Assembly: GCA_902570055.1 (NCBI GenBank)
Contig: CACFWQ010000002.1
Location: forward strand, 16,001 to 71,141
Origin: an uncultured Pelagibacteraceae bacterium
GTDB taxonomy: Bacteria; Pseudomonadota; Alphaproteobacteria; Pelagibacterales; Pelagibacteraceae
Length of the DNA stretch: 55,141 nucleotides
Direction of reading: 5' to 3'
The notes below the pieces were generated by a model. It made no database searches, had not been told where the DNA came from, and worked only from the letters and a program-made list of their open reading frames with translations. Made by a program: the position numbers and the translations under genes. Below are positions 1 through 7,772 of this stretch, piece after piece. Numbering within the stretch: the first letter of the stretch is position 1; every line of letters starts with the position of its first letter.

Positions 1-1206
1 TAATTTAAATTCTCTATGAAGGGCTGAAATAGCTTTTTTTACAAATTTCTTTTCAATTAAAACTGAAATTTTAATTTCTGATGTAGAAATAACTAAAATA
101 TTAATCTCTATATTAGCCAATGTTTGAAACATCCTATATGTTACACCAGGCGTGGTTATCATTCCAACGCCAATAATTGACACTTTTGATACATTTTTGT
201 TCACTGTTAAATCTCTATATTTTATTTTTTTGTTTTGTTTTATAAGCCTCAAAGTTTTTAATAAATCTTCTGATTTAATAGTAAACGTTATATCGGTTTC
301 TCTTTTATTGCCAGATGAAGTTTGAACAACCATATCAACGTTAATATAATTCTGAGAAAGAGGTTTAAATACAGAAGCTGCTACTCCAGGCTTATCTTTA
401 ACTCCAACGAGAGTTATTTTTGCATCATTTTTAGTAGATGTTAATCCTGCTATTGTCTTATTGTTAAATATATTTTTCCTTTTTGTAATTAAAGTTCCTT
501 CTTTATTTATAAATGAAGATTTTACATTAACATCAATCCGATTTAACCTAGCATCTTGCAAAGAAGCTGGTTGCATAACTTTTGCTCCCAGTGATGCCAT
601 TTCTAACATTTCTTCATAAGAAATAATTTTTATTTTTTTTGCCTTTTTTAAAGTTTTTGGATCAGTTGTATAAACTCCATCAACATCAGTGTAGATTATG
701 CATTTTTTTGCTTTAAAAAATTTTGCACACATAATTGCACTAGCGTCTGAACCGCCCCTTCCTAAAGTAGTTATTCTGTTATTTAAATTAATACCTTGAA
801 AACCAGTAATTATAGGAATTCCTCCAGATCGTAAAAATTTATTAATTTTCTTTTTATTAATTAAACTAATTCTTGATGAGCTATAATTTCCTTCGGTTAT
901 AATAGGAATCTGCCAACCCATCCAAGATTGGGACTTGTAGCCTAGATGATTTAATCTACCAGCAATTAAGGCACAGGACATTTGTTCTCCAGAAGAAACG
1001 AGAACATCGTACTCGGAAGAAATAAAATTATTACTTATTTTTTTTGATTTTTTTGCTAAATCATTTGTTACACCGCTCATAGCAGATGAAACAACAATTA
1101 CTTTATATCTTTTTTTAACATAGCTAATAATTATGTTAGCTACTTTCTTAATTCTATCTACTGTGCCTACAGATGTACCGCCAAATTTTAAAACAACAAT
1201 TTTCAT
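1..1206 (-). CDS. lysC: Aspartate kinase (3' end cut by window edge)
   Basis: Aspartokinase phosphorylates L-aspartate, the first step toward lysine, threonine and methionine; it is cytoplasmic. The reading frame opens with ATG at 1206 (minus) and stays open for 402 codons to base 1, so only the last few residues can be missing (family about 400-410 aa). The N-terminus has the kinase signature KFGGTSV (residues 7-13), followed by SSGEQMS and the GRGGSD loop of the amino-acid kinase fold. The C-terminal third looks like the two ACT domains that bind feedback inhibitors. It is divergent from ubiG with a 69-base gap. With dapD and dapE later in the window it covers part of lysine synthesis. Confidence 0.95.
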   Translation of the reverse strand, partial: MKIVVLKFGGTSVGTVDRIKKVANIIISYVKKRYKVIVVSSAMSGVTNDLAKKSKKISNNFISSEYDVLVSSGEQMSCALIAGRLNHLGYKSQSWMGWQIPIITEGNYSSSRISLINKKKINKFLRSGGIPIITGFQGINLNNRITTLGRGGSDASAIMCAKFFKAKKCIIYTDVDGVYTTDPKTLKKAKKIKIISYEEMLEMASLGAKVMQPASLQDARLNRIDVNVKSSFINKEGTLITKRKNIFNNKTIAGLTSTKNDAKITLVGVKDKPGVAASVFKPLSQNYINVDMVVQTSSGNKRETDITFTIKSEDLLKTLRLIKQNKKIKYRDLTVNKNVSKVSIIGVGMITTPGVTYRMFQTLANIEINILVISTSEIKISVLIEKKFVKKAISALHREFKL

Positions 1207-1275
1207 TGATAATAATTTTTTATAAAAATTAAAATATATTGATAAAATACATCTTAATTGTAATGTCAACTAACA

Positions 1276-2004
1276 ATGAAAAGTAGCACCATAAATAAAC
1301 AAGAAATTGCAAAATTTTCAAAAATAGCCTCTGAATGGTGGGATCCAAATGGTAAATTTAAGCCTTTACATAAATTTAATCCAATAAGAATTAAATATTT
1401 AAAGGAAAATATTATTGAACATTTTAAAGTTAAATATGCGAATCCTCCTCTTAAAGGCATTAATATATTAGATATTGGATGTGGTGGAGGTTTACTCTCA
1501 GAGCCAATGAGTAGATTGGGTGCTAACATTACAGCTATTGATGCCTCTAAAAAAAATATTGAAGTAGCTAAGTATCACGCAAAAAAAAATAAACTTAAAA
1601 TAAATTATATAAATTCCTCACCAGAAAAACTAAATATTAAAAAAAAGTTTGATGTAATCCTAAATATGGAAATTGTAGAACATGTTGAAGATTTAAACTT
1701 CTTTATCAAAAAAAGTTCAAATTTATTAAAAAAAAATGGCTTAATGTTTATTGCAACTTTAAATAAAACTTTTAAATCCTATCTGTTTGCCATTATTGGA
1801 GCAGAATATATTCTTGGATGGCTTCCAATAGGAACTCATGATTGGGAAAAATTTGTTAAACCCAATGAATTAGTAAGAATAGGTAAAAAGTCTAATCTTG
1901 AATTAAAAAAAATAAATGGAATGAAGTTTAACCCAGTAATAGATAAATGGCATTTATCTAATGACAAATCTGTAAACTATATACTTATATTAAAAAAAAT
2001 TTAG
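1276..2004 (+). CDS. ubiG: Ubiquinone biosynthesis O-methyltransferase
   Basis: This S-adenosylmethionine-dependent enzyme carries out both O-methylations of ubiquinone synthesis. The 242-aa length fits UbiG. SAM motif I, ILDIGCGGG, lies at about residues 64-72 and the NMEIVEHV acidic segment near 130. The N-terminus (SEWWDPNGKFKPLHKFNP) is the typical UbiG start. An ATG at 1262 is in another frame and soon stops, so 1276 is the start. No clear Shine-Dalgarno is present. It converges on the DUF1178 gene with a 4-base overlap. The lysC/ubiG divergent pair is common in alphaproteobacteria. Confidence 0.95.
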   Translation: MKSSTINKQEIAKFSKIASEWWDPNGKFKPLHKFNPIRIKYLKENIIEHFKVKYANPPLKGINILDIGCGGGLLSEPMSRLGANITAIDASKKNIEVAKYHAKKNKLKINYINSSPEKLNIKKKFDVILNMEIVEHVEDLNFFIKKSSNLLKKNGLMFIATLNKTFKSYLFAIIGAEYILGWLPIGTHDWEKFVKPNELVRIGKKSNLELKKINGMKFNPVIDKWHLSNDKSVNYILILKKI

Positions 2005-2429
2005 TTTTCTTCATTATGAAACCAGGGAATTACGTCAGTTTCAATTCCTTCATTTTTAAGGTCTGAAATTTCATCAATTGAAGCTTTGCCATAAATACCT
2101 TTTGATTTTTTTTTGTCATCGTAGTGCAAAGATCTCGCTTCATAAGCAAAATTATCTCCAACGTAATCAAAATTCTTTTTAATAAATTTTTGATATTCTT
2201 TAATTTTATTTTTTATTTTAATATATTTTTTATCTTTTGTGGTTGTTATATTGTCATTTTTTGAGTTCATAATATTTGGCGCCATTAAAGTTTTTTCAAC
2301 TTTAATAGAACCACAATAATGACAATTTAAGTGTTTTGTCTTTTTTAACTTGTCATATTCTTTTGAAGACGAAAACCAACTATCAAAAAAATTGTTACAG
2401 TTTTTGCATGTTAGTCTATATCTAATCAT
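2001..2429 (-). CDS. DUF1178 family protein with N-terminal zinc-ribbon-like cysteines
   Basis: A 142-aa protein of unknown function that I recognise as DUF1178, a family frequent in alphaproteobacteria. The opening MIRYRLTC-NC and the CHYCG segment give two CxxC pairs (Cys8/Cys11 and Cys36/Cys39), like a zinc ribbon. The segment VEKTLMAPN is typical of the family. The C-terminal half is charged, with YVGDNFAYEARSLHY and GIYGKAS motifs. There is no signal peptide or membrane segment. It lies downstream of argJ on the same strand (39-base gap) and is probably co-transcribed with it. I can assign no function beyond the fold suggestion. Confidence 0.85.
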   Translation of the reverse strand: MIRYRLTCKNCNNFFDSWFSSSKEYDKLKKTKHLNCHYCGSIKVEKTLMAPNIMNSKNDNITTTKDKKYIKIKNKIKEYQKFIKKNFDYVGDNFAYEARSLHYDDKKKSKGIYGKASIDEISDLKNEGIETDVIPWFHNEEN

Positions 2430-2468
2430 ATAAAATATTTAATTATTATTTTTTAAAATTCAATTCTT

Positions 2469-3770
2469 TTAGCTTCTATAGTCTGCATTAATTTCAATAT
2501 ATTTTTTTGTTAGATCCATTGTATATGCTGTAAAATTTTTTTTACCTATATTTAAATCTACTGTTAAATCTACTTTTTCTCCTCTCATATATTCTGCAAC
2601 TTCAATCTCTTGATAGTTTGGAACTAATTGGCCTTTTTCTATAACTTTAATATCACCAAAATTTATTGCTAATTTTTTCAAATTTAATTTAACATTGGAC
2701 TTTCCTATGGCCATTATTATTCTTCCCCAATTTGGATCTTCTCCTGCAATTGCAGTTTTTACAAGAGGAGAGTTTGCGATAGAAAAGGCAACATTTTTAG
2801 CATCTGTAAAAGTTTTTGCATTAATTGTATTTACGGTTACAAACTTGGAAGAGCCTTCTCCATCTGCCGCAACTCTTTTTGCTAAATTTAATAATACAGT
2901 GTGAAATTTTTGATCAAATTCTTGAAGCTTTTTATCATTAACACTTGTTATTTTTGAATGTTTGATTTTTTTTGTAGCAAAAACTGAAACCATATCATTT
3001 GTACTTGTATCTCCATCGCAACTAATGGCATTAAAAGTTGTTTCAATATTTTTTTTCAATAATTGCTTCAAAATTTTAGACGGAAGATCTGCATCAGTAA
3101 AAATATAACCTAATGTTGTTGCCATATTAGGAAAAATCATACCAGAGCCTTTTGCTATCCCATAAATTTTAACAACAGAACTTCCTATTTTGCATTCCTC
3201 CATTGCCAATTTTGGTTGTAAATCGGTTGTCATAATGCCCAAAGCAGCTTTTATCCACAAGTATTTGTTTTGAGTATATTTAATTTTTTTTATAAGATCT
3301 GGAATTGCTTCATGAATTTTTTGGGTGGGGAATATTTCACCAATTGTACCTGTTGATCCAAATAGTATTTCGTTTGGTTTTACTGAGTTTATTTTTTCTT
3401 CATCTTCAGACATTTTAATTGTAAGCTGCTTTGATAGCTCTTCTGCTATTTGAATTATTCCTTTAAATCCTAATTTTCCAGTAAAAGCATTTGCGTTCCT
3501 TGTGTTTATTAGTATGGCTTTTATGCTTTTTCCTTTTATAGATGAATTCCATTTTATATTTTCTGATATAATTTTTGACTGAGTATAAACAGAGGCGTAG
3601 TTTGCTCCGTCTCTAAAATAGAAAAGAACAAGATCGTCTCTTGGATCCTTGTAAAGATTCGCTGATACCACAGATATAGCAACACCATCAATATGGTCTA
3701 GGTCTTGAAAGTGACCAATTCTCGACTTTTTATCTTTAGATAAAAGAAAATTTTTTATGTTAATTGCCAT
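2469..3770 (-). CDS. argJ: Bifunctional ornithine acetyltransferase / N-acetylglutamate synthase
   Basis: ArgJ recycles the acetyl group from N-acetylornithine to glutamate, and the bifunctional form also uses acetyl-CoA. The 433-aa precursor carries KGSGMIFPNMAT at about residues 207-218; family members cleave themselves between the Ala and Thr of this motif (here Ala217/Thr218), giving alpha and beta chains with Thr as nucleophile. The usual MATML is MATTL here. The TSTND and GEDPNWGR segments are also present. ATG at 3770. It is divergent from secA (62-base A+T-rich gap, no recognisable element). argB, argD and argF are elsewhere in the window, so arginine genes are scattered but well represented. 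Confidence 0.95.
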   Translation of the reverse strand: MAINIKNFLLSKDKKSRIGHFQDLDHIDGVAISVVSANLYKDPRDDLVLFYFRDGANYASVYTQSKIISENIKWNSSIKGKSIKAILINTRNANAFTGKLGFKGIIQIAEELSKQLTIKMSEDEEKINSVKPNEILFGSTGTIGEIFPTQKIHEAIPDLIKKIKYTQNKYLWIKAALGIMTTDLQPKLAMEECKIGSSVVKIYGIAKGSGMIFPNMATTLGYIFTDADLPSKILKQLLKKNIETTFNAISCDGDTSTNDMVSVFATKKIKHSKITSVNDKKLQEFDQKFHTVLLNLAKRVAADGEGSSKFVTVNTINAKTFTDAKNVAFSIANSPLVKTAIAGEDPNWGRIIMAIGKSNVKLNLKKLAINFGDIKVIEKGQLVPNYQEIEVAEYMRGEKVDLTVDLNIGKKNFTAYTMDLTKKYIEINADYRS

Positions 3771-3832
3771 GCTATTTAAAAAAATTATTTAATACCTATA
3801 TTAAATTATATATTTAATTAATATACCAAAAA

Positions 3833-6409
3833 ATGTTTAATCCAATAAATTTCATATCCAAATTTATTAAGTCAAGTAATCAAAAAGAGCTTGATAAATT
3901 AATAAAGATTGTTGCAAAGGTAAATAAAAATGAACCAGAATTTTCAAAACTTAAAAATGAAGATTTTCCAATCAAAACCAAAGAATTTAAAGAAAGAATA
4001 AAAAAAGGGGAAAGCTTAGATAAAATTTTACCTGAAGCATTTGCGTGTGTTAGAGAGGCCTCAAAAAGAACAATAAATGAACGCCACTTTGATGTTCAAA
4101 TAATGGGTGGCATTGTTCTTCATCAGGGCAAAATTGCTGAGATGAAAACAGGAGAAGGTAAAACATTAACTATTGTTCTTGCCGCATACCTCAATGCTTT
4201 AACCTCAAAAGGTGTACACATTGTAACAGTTAATGATTATCTTGCAAAAAGAGACTGTTTAAACATGGGTCAAATTTATAATTTTTTAGGTTTAAAGTCT
4301 GGTTTCATAAACAATTATCAAGATGATTTTGAAAGAAAAGAAAATTACAATTGCGACATAACATATGCAACAAATAGTGAACTAGGTTTTGATTATTTAA
4401 GAGACAATATGAAATTTTCCTCTGAAGAAATAGTTCAAAATTCTCACAATTTTTCTATAGTTGATGAAATTGATTCTTGTTTAATTGACGAGGCAAGAAC
4501 CCCTTTGGTAATTTCAGGTGCTACAGAAGATAAAACTGATAAATATTTATCTGTAGACAGACTAATTGGACAACTTACAAAAACAGATTATGAAATAGAT
4601 GAAAAAGACAAAAATATTCTTCTAACTAATAAAGGAGTCGACAATATAGAAAAAATTTTTTCTAGAGTGGGTATATTAAAAAATAATAATTTTTATGATC
4701 CAGAAAATTTAGAACTGGTACATCATGTTAATCAAGCTCTTAGAGCAAATCATTTATTTGAAAAGGGTAAGGATTATATAGTGAAAGATGGAAGTCTTAA
4801 AATTATTGATGAACTTACTGGTAGAATTTTAGAAGGAAGAAGATATGGAGATGGTCTGCACCAAGCGTTAGAGGCAAAAGAGAAAATTGATATTCAGGTA
4901 GAAAATCAAACATTAGCTTCTATAACCTATCAAAATTATTTTAAACTATATAAAAAAATTTCTGGTTGTACTGGAACTGCATTTACGGAAGCTGAAGAAT
5001 TTTATGAAATTTATAATCTTCCAGTTGTAATTATTCCTACAAACAAAAAAATGATTAGAAAAGATTGGAATGACCAAATATATAGAACTGAAGAAGAAAA
5101 AAATACCGCAATTATTTCAAAAGTTTCTGAGTGCAATAAAAAAGGCCAACCCATCTTAATTTTTACCTCAAGTATTAATAATTCAGAAAAATATTCAAAA
5201 CTTTTAAAAAATAAAGGAATTGCTCATACAGTTTTAAATGCAAAAAATCATGAAAAAGAAGCAGAGATAATTGCTAATGCGGGGAAAACTAACTCAGTCA
5301 TAATTACAACTAGTATTTCAGGTAGAGGTGTTGATATTCAGCTAGGAGGGAAAAAAGGAAGCGTACCTTCAAAAGAATTAATTGAAGAGAAAAGTAAAGT
5401 TAAAACATTGGGAGGATTGTTTGTTATTGGAACGGAAAGAATGGAATCTAGAAGAGTAGATAATCAAGCAAGAGGAAGATCGGGTAGACAAGGGGATGAG
5501 GGTAATTCAATTTTTTACGTAAGCTTAGAAGATGACTTAATGAGAATATTTGGTTCGGAATCAATGAATAATATTTTACAAAAGCTTGGTTTAAAAGATG
5601 GAGAAAGTATTGACCATCCTTGGATAAATAAAGCTCTTGAAAGAGCTCAACAAAAAGTTGAGGCTAGAAACTTTGATATCAGAAAAACTCTTCTAAAATT
5701 TGATAATGTCTTAAATGATCAAAGACATGTTATTTTTTCACAAAGAAACAATCTTATGAAAATTAATGAAATTTATAAATACTCTAACAACTTTTTAGAT
5801 GAAATAGTAAATAACCTTAAAGACTATAAAAATAAAAATTTAATAGACCCAAAAAATGATGAACTAGGAAAAAAAATTAGATCAATTCTTGGAAAAAGTT
5901 TTACCAAAGAGGAAACCGATACATTAATCAACCAAAATGATAGTGAATTTAAAAACCAAATCTATGAAAAATTTAATAAAAAAAGAAATGAAAGAGCTGA
6001 ATATATAGGAGAAAAACGAAATAAGGAAATCGAAAAAAGAATTTTTTTACAAATAATAGATTCAAATTGGAAATTACATATTCAATATTTAGAACAACTT
6101 AGACAAGTTATAGGTCTAAGGTCTTATGGACAAAGAGATCCTTTGGTGGAATATAAAAAAGAAGCATTTAATTTATTTGAAAATTTATTAGAAAAATTAA
6201 AAACTGACTTAATTACAATATTGTTAAATCTTACGATTGTAGAAAAAAAAAATGAAGAAATAAATGAAATTAAAAATACAAAAAAAATTAATATTTCAAA
6301 TAATCCTAATTGTCTTCTTCTAAAAAAAAGAGGAGAGAAAATTTCTAGAAATGAAAGATGTGAAGCTACTGGTAAAAAATATAAACAGTGTTGTGGTGCC
6401 TTATATTAA
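3833..6409 (+). CDS. secA: Preprotein translocase ATPase SecA
   Basis: SecA is the motor that pushes unfolded proteins through SecYEG. The 858 aa include Walker A MKTGEGKT (104-111), a DEID Walker B (211-214), the preprotein-binding region, the second NBD with GRGVDIQLGG and QARGRSGRQGD, and the helical scaffold and wing domain. The last 20 residues keep the SEC-C outline (RNE-C...TGKKYKQCC-G), but the usual CPCGSGKKY is CEATGKKY. Only Cys843, Cys853 and Cys854 are seen, so the four-ligand zinc site may be altered. The 3' end overlaps accA by 9 bases on the opposite strand. Confidence 0.97.
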   Translation: MFNPINFISKFIKSSNQKELDKLIKIVAKVNKNEPEFSKLKNEDFPIKTKEFKERIKKGESLDKILPEAFACVREASKRTINERHFDVQIMGGIVLHQGKIAEMKTGEGKTLTIVLAAYLNALTSKGVHIVTVNDYLAKRDCLNMGQIYNFLGLKSGFINNYQDDFERKENYNCDITYATNSELGFDYLRDNMKFSSEEIVQNSHNFSIVDEIDSCLIDEARTPLVISGATEDKTDKYLSVDRLIGQLTKTDYEIDEKDKNILLTNKGVDNIEKIFSRVGILKNNNFYDPENLELVHHVNQALRANHLFEKGKDYIVKDGSLKIIDELTGRILEGRRYGDGLHQALEAKEKIDIQVENQTLASITYQNYFKLYKKISGCTGTAFTEAEEFYEIYNLPVVIIPTNKKMIRKDWNDQIYRTEEEKNTAIISKVSECNKKGQPILIFTSSINNSEKYSKLLKNKGIAHTVLNAKNHEKEAEIIANAGKTNSVIITTSISGRGVDIQLGGKKGSVPSKELIEEKSKVKTLGGLFVIGTERMESRRVDNQARGRSGRQGDEGNSIFYVSLEDDLMRIFGSESMNNILQKLGLKDGESIDHPWINKALERAQQKVEARNFDIRKTLLKFDNVLNDQRHVIFSQRNNLMKINEIYKYSNNFLDEIVNNLKDYKNKNLIDPKNDELGKKIRSILGKSFTKEETDTLINQNDSEFKNQIYEKFNKKRNERAEYIGEKRNKEIEKRIFLQIIDSNWKLHIQYLEQLRQVIGLRSYGQRDPLVEYKKEAFNLFENLLEKLKTDLITILLNLTIVEKKNEEINEIKNTKKINISNNPNCLLLKKRGEKISRNERCEATGKKYKQCCGALY

Positions 6410-7504
6410 TAAAATCATTGCTGCAAAAATTATAAGAAAAAATACAAATATAATTTGATACTTGGAATTCTTAGCAAATAAAGTCACTTTCTGTAAAAAA
6501 TCTTCTTTAATACTCAAATCAACATCTGTATCTGTTCTTTTTCCAAAGCCTTTGCTTCTTCCTATTGACAGAAACCTATTTTTTCTATGCAATAAAATTT
6601 CATCTCTGCTCATAGAATTAAATTCATTTAAATTTTTTTTAATTGAAAGTTTCACATTATTTAAAATTGAGTCTCTATCTCTATGAGCTCCTCCTAATGG
6701 TTCTTTAATAACCTCGTCAATTATAGATAGCTCTAATAGATCCTTTGAAGATAATTTCATAGCAGTAGATGCCTCCATTGTTTTTTTTGGATCTTTCCAT
6801 AATATGGTTGCACATCCCTCTGGCGATATAACTGAATAAATTGCATTTTCAAACATCAAAACTTTGTTGGATGATGCTAGTGCAATTGCTCCACCTGAGC
6901 CACCTTCTCCTATAATAATGGATATAGTTGGAACCTTTAGCTCCATACAACATTCGATGGATCTTGCTATTGCTTCTGCTTGGCCTCTTTCTTCAGCGCC
7001 AACTCCGGGATAGGCGCCAGGCGTATCAACAAATGCAATAATTGGTATATTAAATTTATCTGCCAACTTCATTAAACGATTAGTTTTTCTATAACCTTCT
7101 GGTCTCATCATTCCAAAATTTCTTTTAATCCTCGAGTCAAGATCTTCTCCTTTTTCCTGTCCGATAACAAGGACTGATCTTCCAATAAATTTTGCAAAGC
7201 CTGTTAAAACAGATCGATCTTCTCCGTAGTAACGATCTCCTGAAAGAGGAACAAAATCCTCAAACAAATTTTCTATAAAAAATTTTGATTTTGGTCTATC
7301 TTCATGCCTAGCTACTAGAGTTTTTTGCCATGGATCTAGTTTAGAATAAACTTCCCTTAATTTACTGTTAAGCTCAGACTGAATTTTTGATATTTTTTCA
7401 GTATCAACTTCTGATAATCCTTCTTGATTATATGGGTCTTTAAGCTGGTCTAGCTCACTCTCAATTTTTTTTATTTCTGTCTCAAAATTTAAGTAATTTT
7501 TCAT
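6401..7504 (-). CDS. accA: Acetyl-CoA carboxylase carboxyltransferase alpha subunit with hydrophobic C-terminal tail
   Basis: AccA with AccD transfers the carboxyl group from biotin to acetyl-CoA to make malonyl-CoA. The core is canonical: DRYYGEDRSVLTG, FGMMRPEGYRK, DTPGAYPGVGAEERGQ, GEGGSGGAIALA and YSVISPEGCATILWKD. The family normally ends near residue 320, after the RKNRF-S-G segment. Here about 47 further residues follow, ending in a 17-residue run of nonpolar amino acids (about 351-367) preceded by Lys and Asn residues, which looks like a tail-anchor helix. The stop codon lies inside the 3' end of secA. accD is far away at 29825. Confidence 0.96.
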   Translation of the reverse strand: MKNYLNFETEIKKIESELDQLKDPYNQEGLSEVDTEKISKIQSELNSKLREVYSKLDPWQKTLVARHEDRPKSKFFIENLFEDFVPLSGDRYYGEDRSVLTGFAKFIGRSVLVIGQEKGEDLDSRIKRNFGMMRPEGYRKTNRLMKLADKFNIPIIAFVDTPGAYPGVGAEERGQAEAIARSIECCMELKVPTISIIIGEGGSGGAIALASSNKVLMFENAIYSVISPEGCATILWKDPKKTMEASTAMKLSSKDLLELSIIDEVIKEPLGGAHRDRDSILNNVKLSIKKNLNEFNSMSRDEILLHRKNRFLSIGRSKGFGKRTDTDVDLSIKEDFLQKVTLFAKNSKYQIIFVFFLIIFAAMILLI

Positions 7505-7590
7505 TTATAAATAAAATTATCTATTGATTAATAACAAAATAAGGCAATAAAATGTAAAATATTTCATTAGATTATTATAAATTAACATAA

Positions 7591-7596
7591 TACAAT
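7591..7596 (+). promoter_or_regulatory. Candidate -10 box for the glycine riboswitch/glcB transcript
   Basis: TACAAT at 7591-7596 sits 18 bases after a weak -35-like TTAGAT (7567-7572). It would start transcription near 7603, just ahead of the first riboswitch stem. The region is so A+T-rich that chance matches are likely. Confidence 0.35.
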
Positions 7597-7610
7597 TGAT
7601 TCAATATTTA

Positions 7611-7755
7611 AGGGAGAGACTACTTTTTGTAGCGCCGAAGGAGCAACGACCCCGGAAACTCTCAGGCAAAAGGACCTTAAACATATTAGCTCTGGAAAGA
7701 AGACTGGGTCTCACCGAAGGAGTAAATCTCTCAGGTAAAAAGACAGATGGGGTAT
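7611..7755 (+). promoter_or_regulatory. Tandem glycine riboswitch (two aptamers) upstream of glcB
   Basis: Two similar GC-rich blocks stand out in an A+T-rich gap. The first (about 7612-7674) has gggagag...GCCGAAGGAGCAA...ACTCTCAGGCAAAAGGACC. The second (about 7688-7753) has tctggaaag...CACCGAAGGAGTAA...TCTCTCAGGTAAAAAGACAGA. The CCGAAGGaG and CTCAGG(C/T)AAAA elements repeated in each block are the glycine aptamer signature. Glycine riboswitches usually control gcv genes. In SAR11 one is known to precede malate synthase, tying glycine level to glyoxylate/malate metabolism. The second aptamer ends about 18 bases before the glcB ATG. I see no clear intrinsic terminator, so translational control is possible. 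Confidence 0.93.
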
Positions 7756-7772
7756 AGAATTAAAGAGTTAAT

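Noticed and set aside
3251-3259. A perfect DnaA box (TTATCCACA)
   Set aside because: It is single and inside the argJ coding region, with no cluster of boxes or A+T-rich unwinding region defined around it, so it is not evidence of an origin.
3771-3832. Palindrome-like TTAAAT-ATTTAA stretch between argJ and secA
   Set aside because: Such A/T-only palindromes are expected by chance at this base composition; no other signal supports it.
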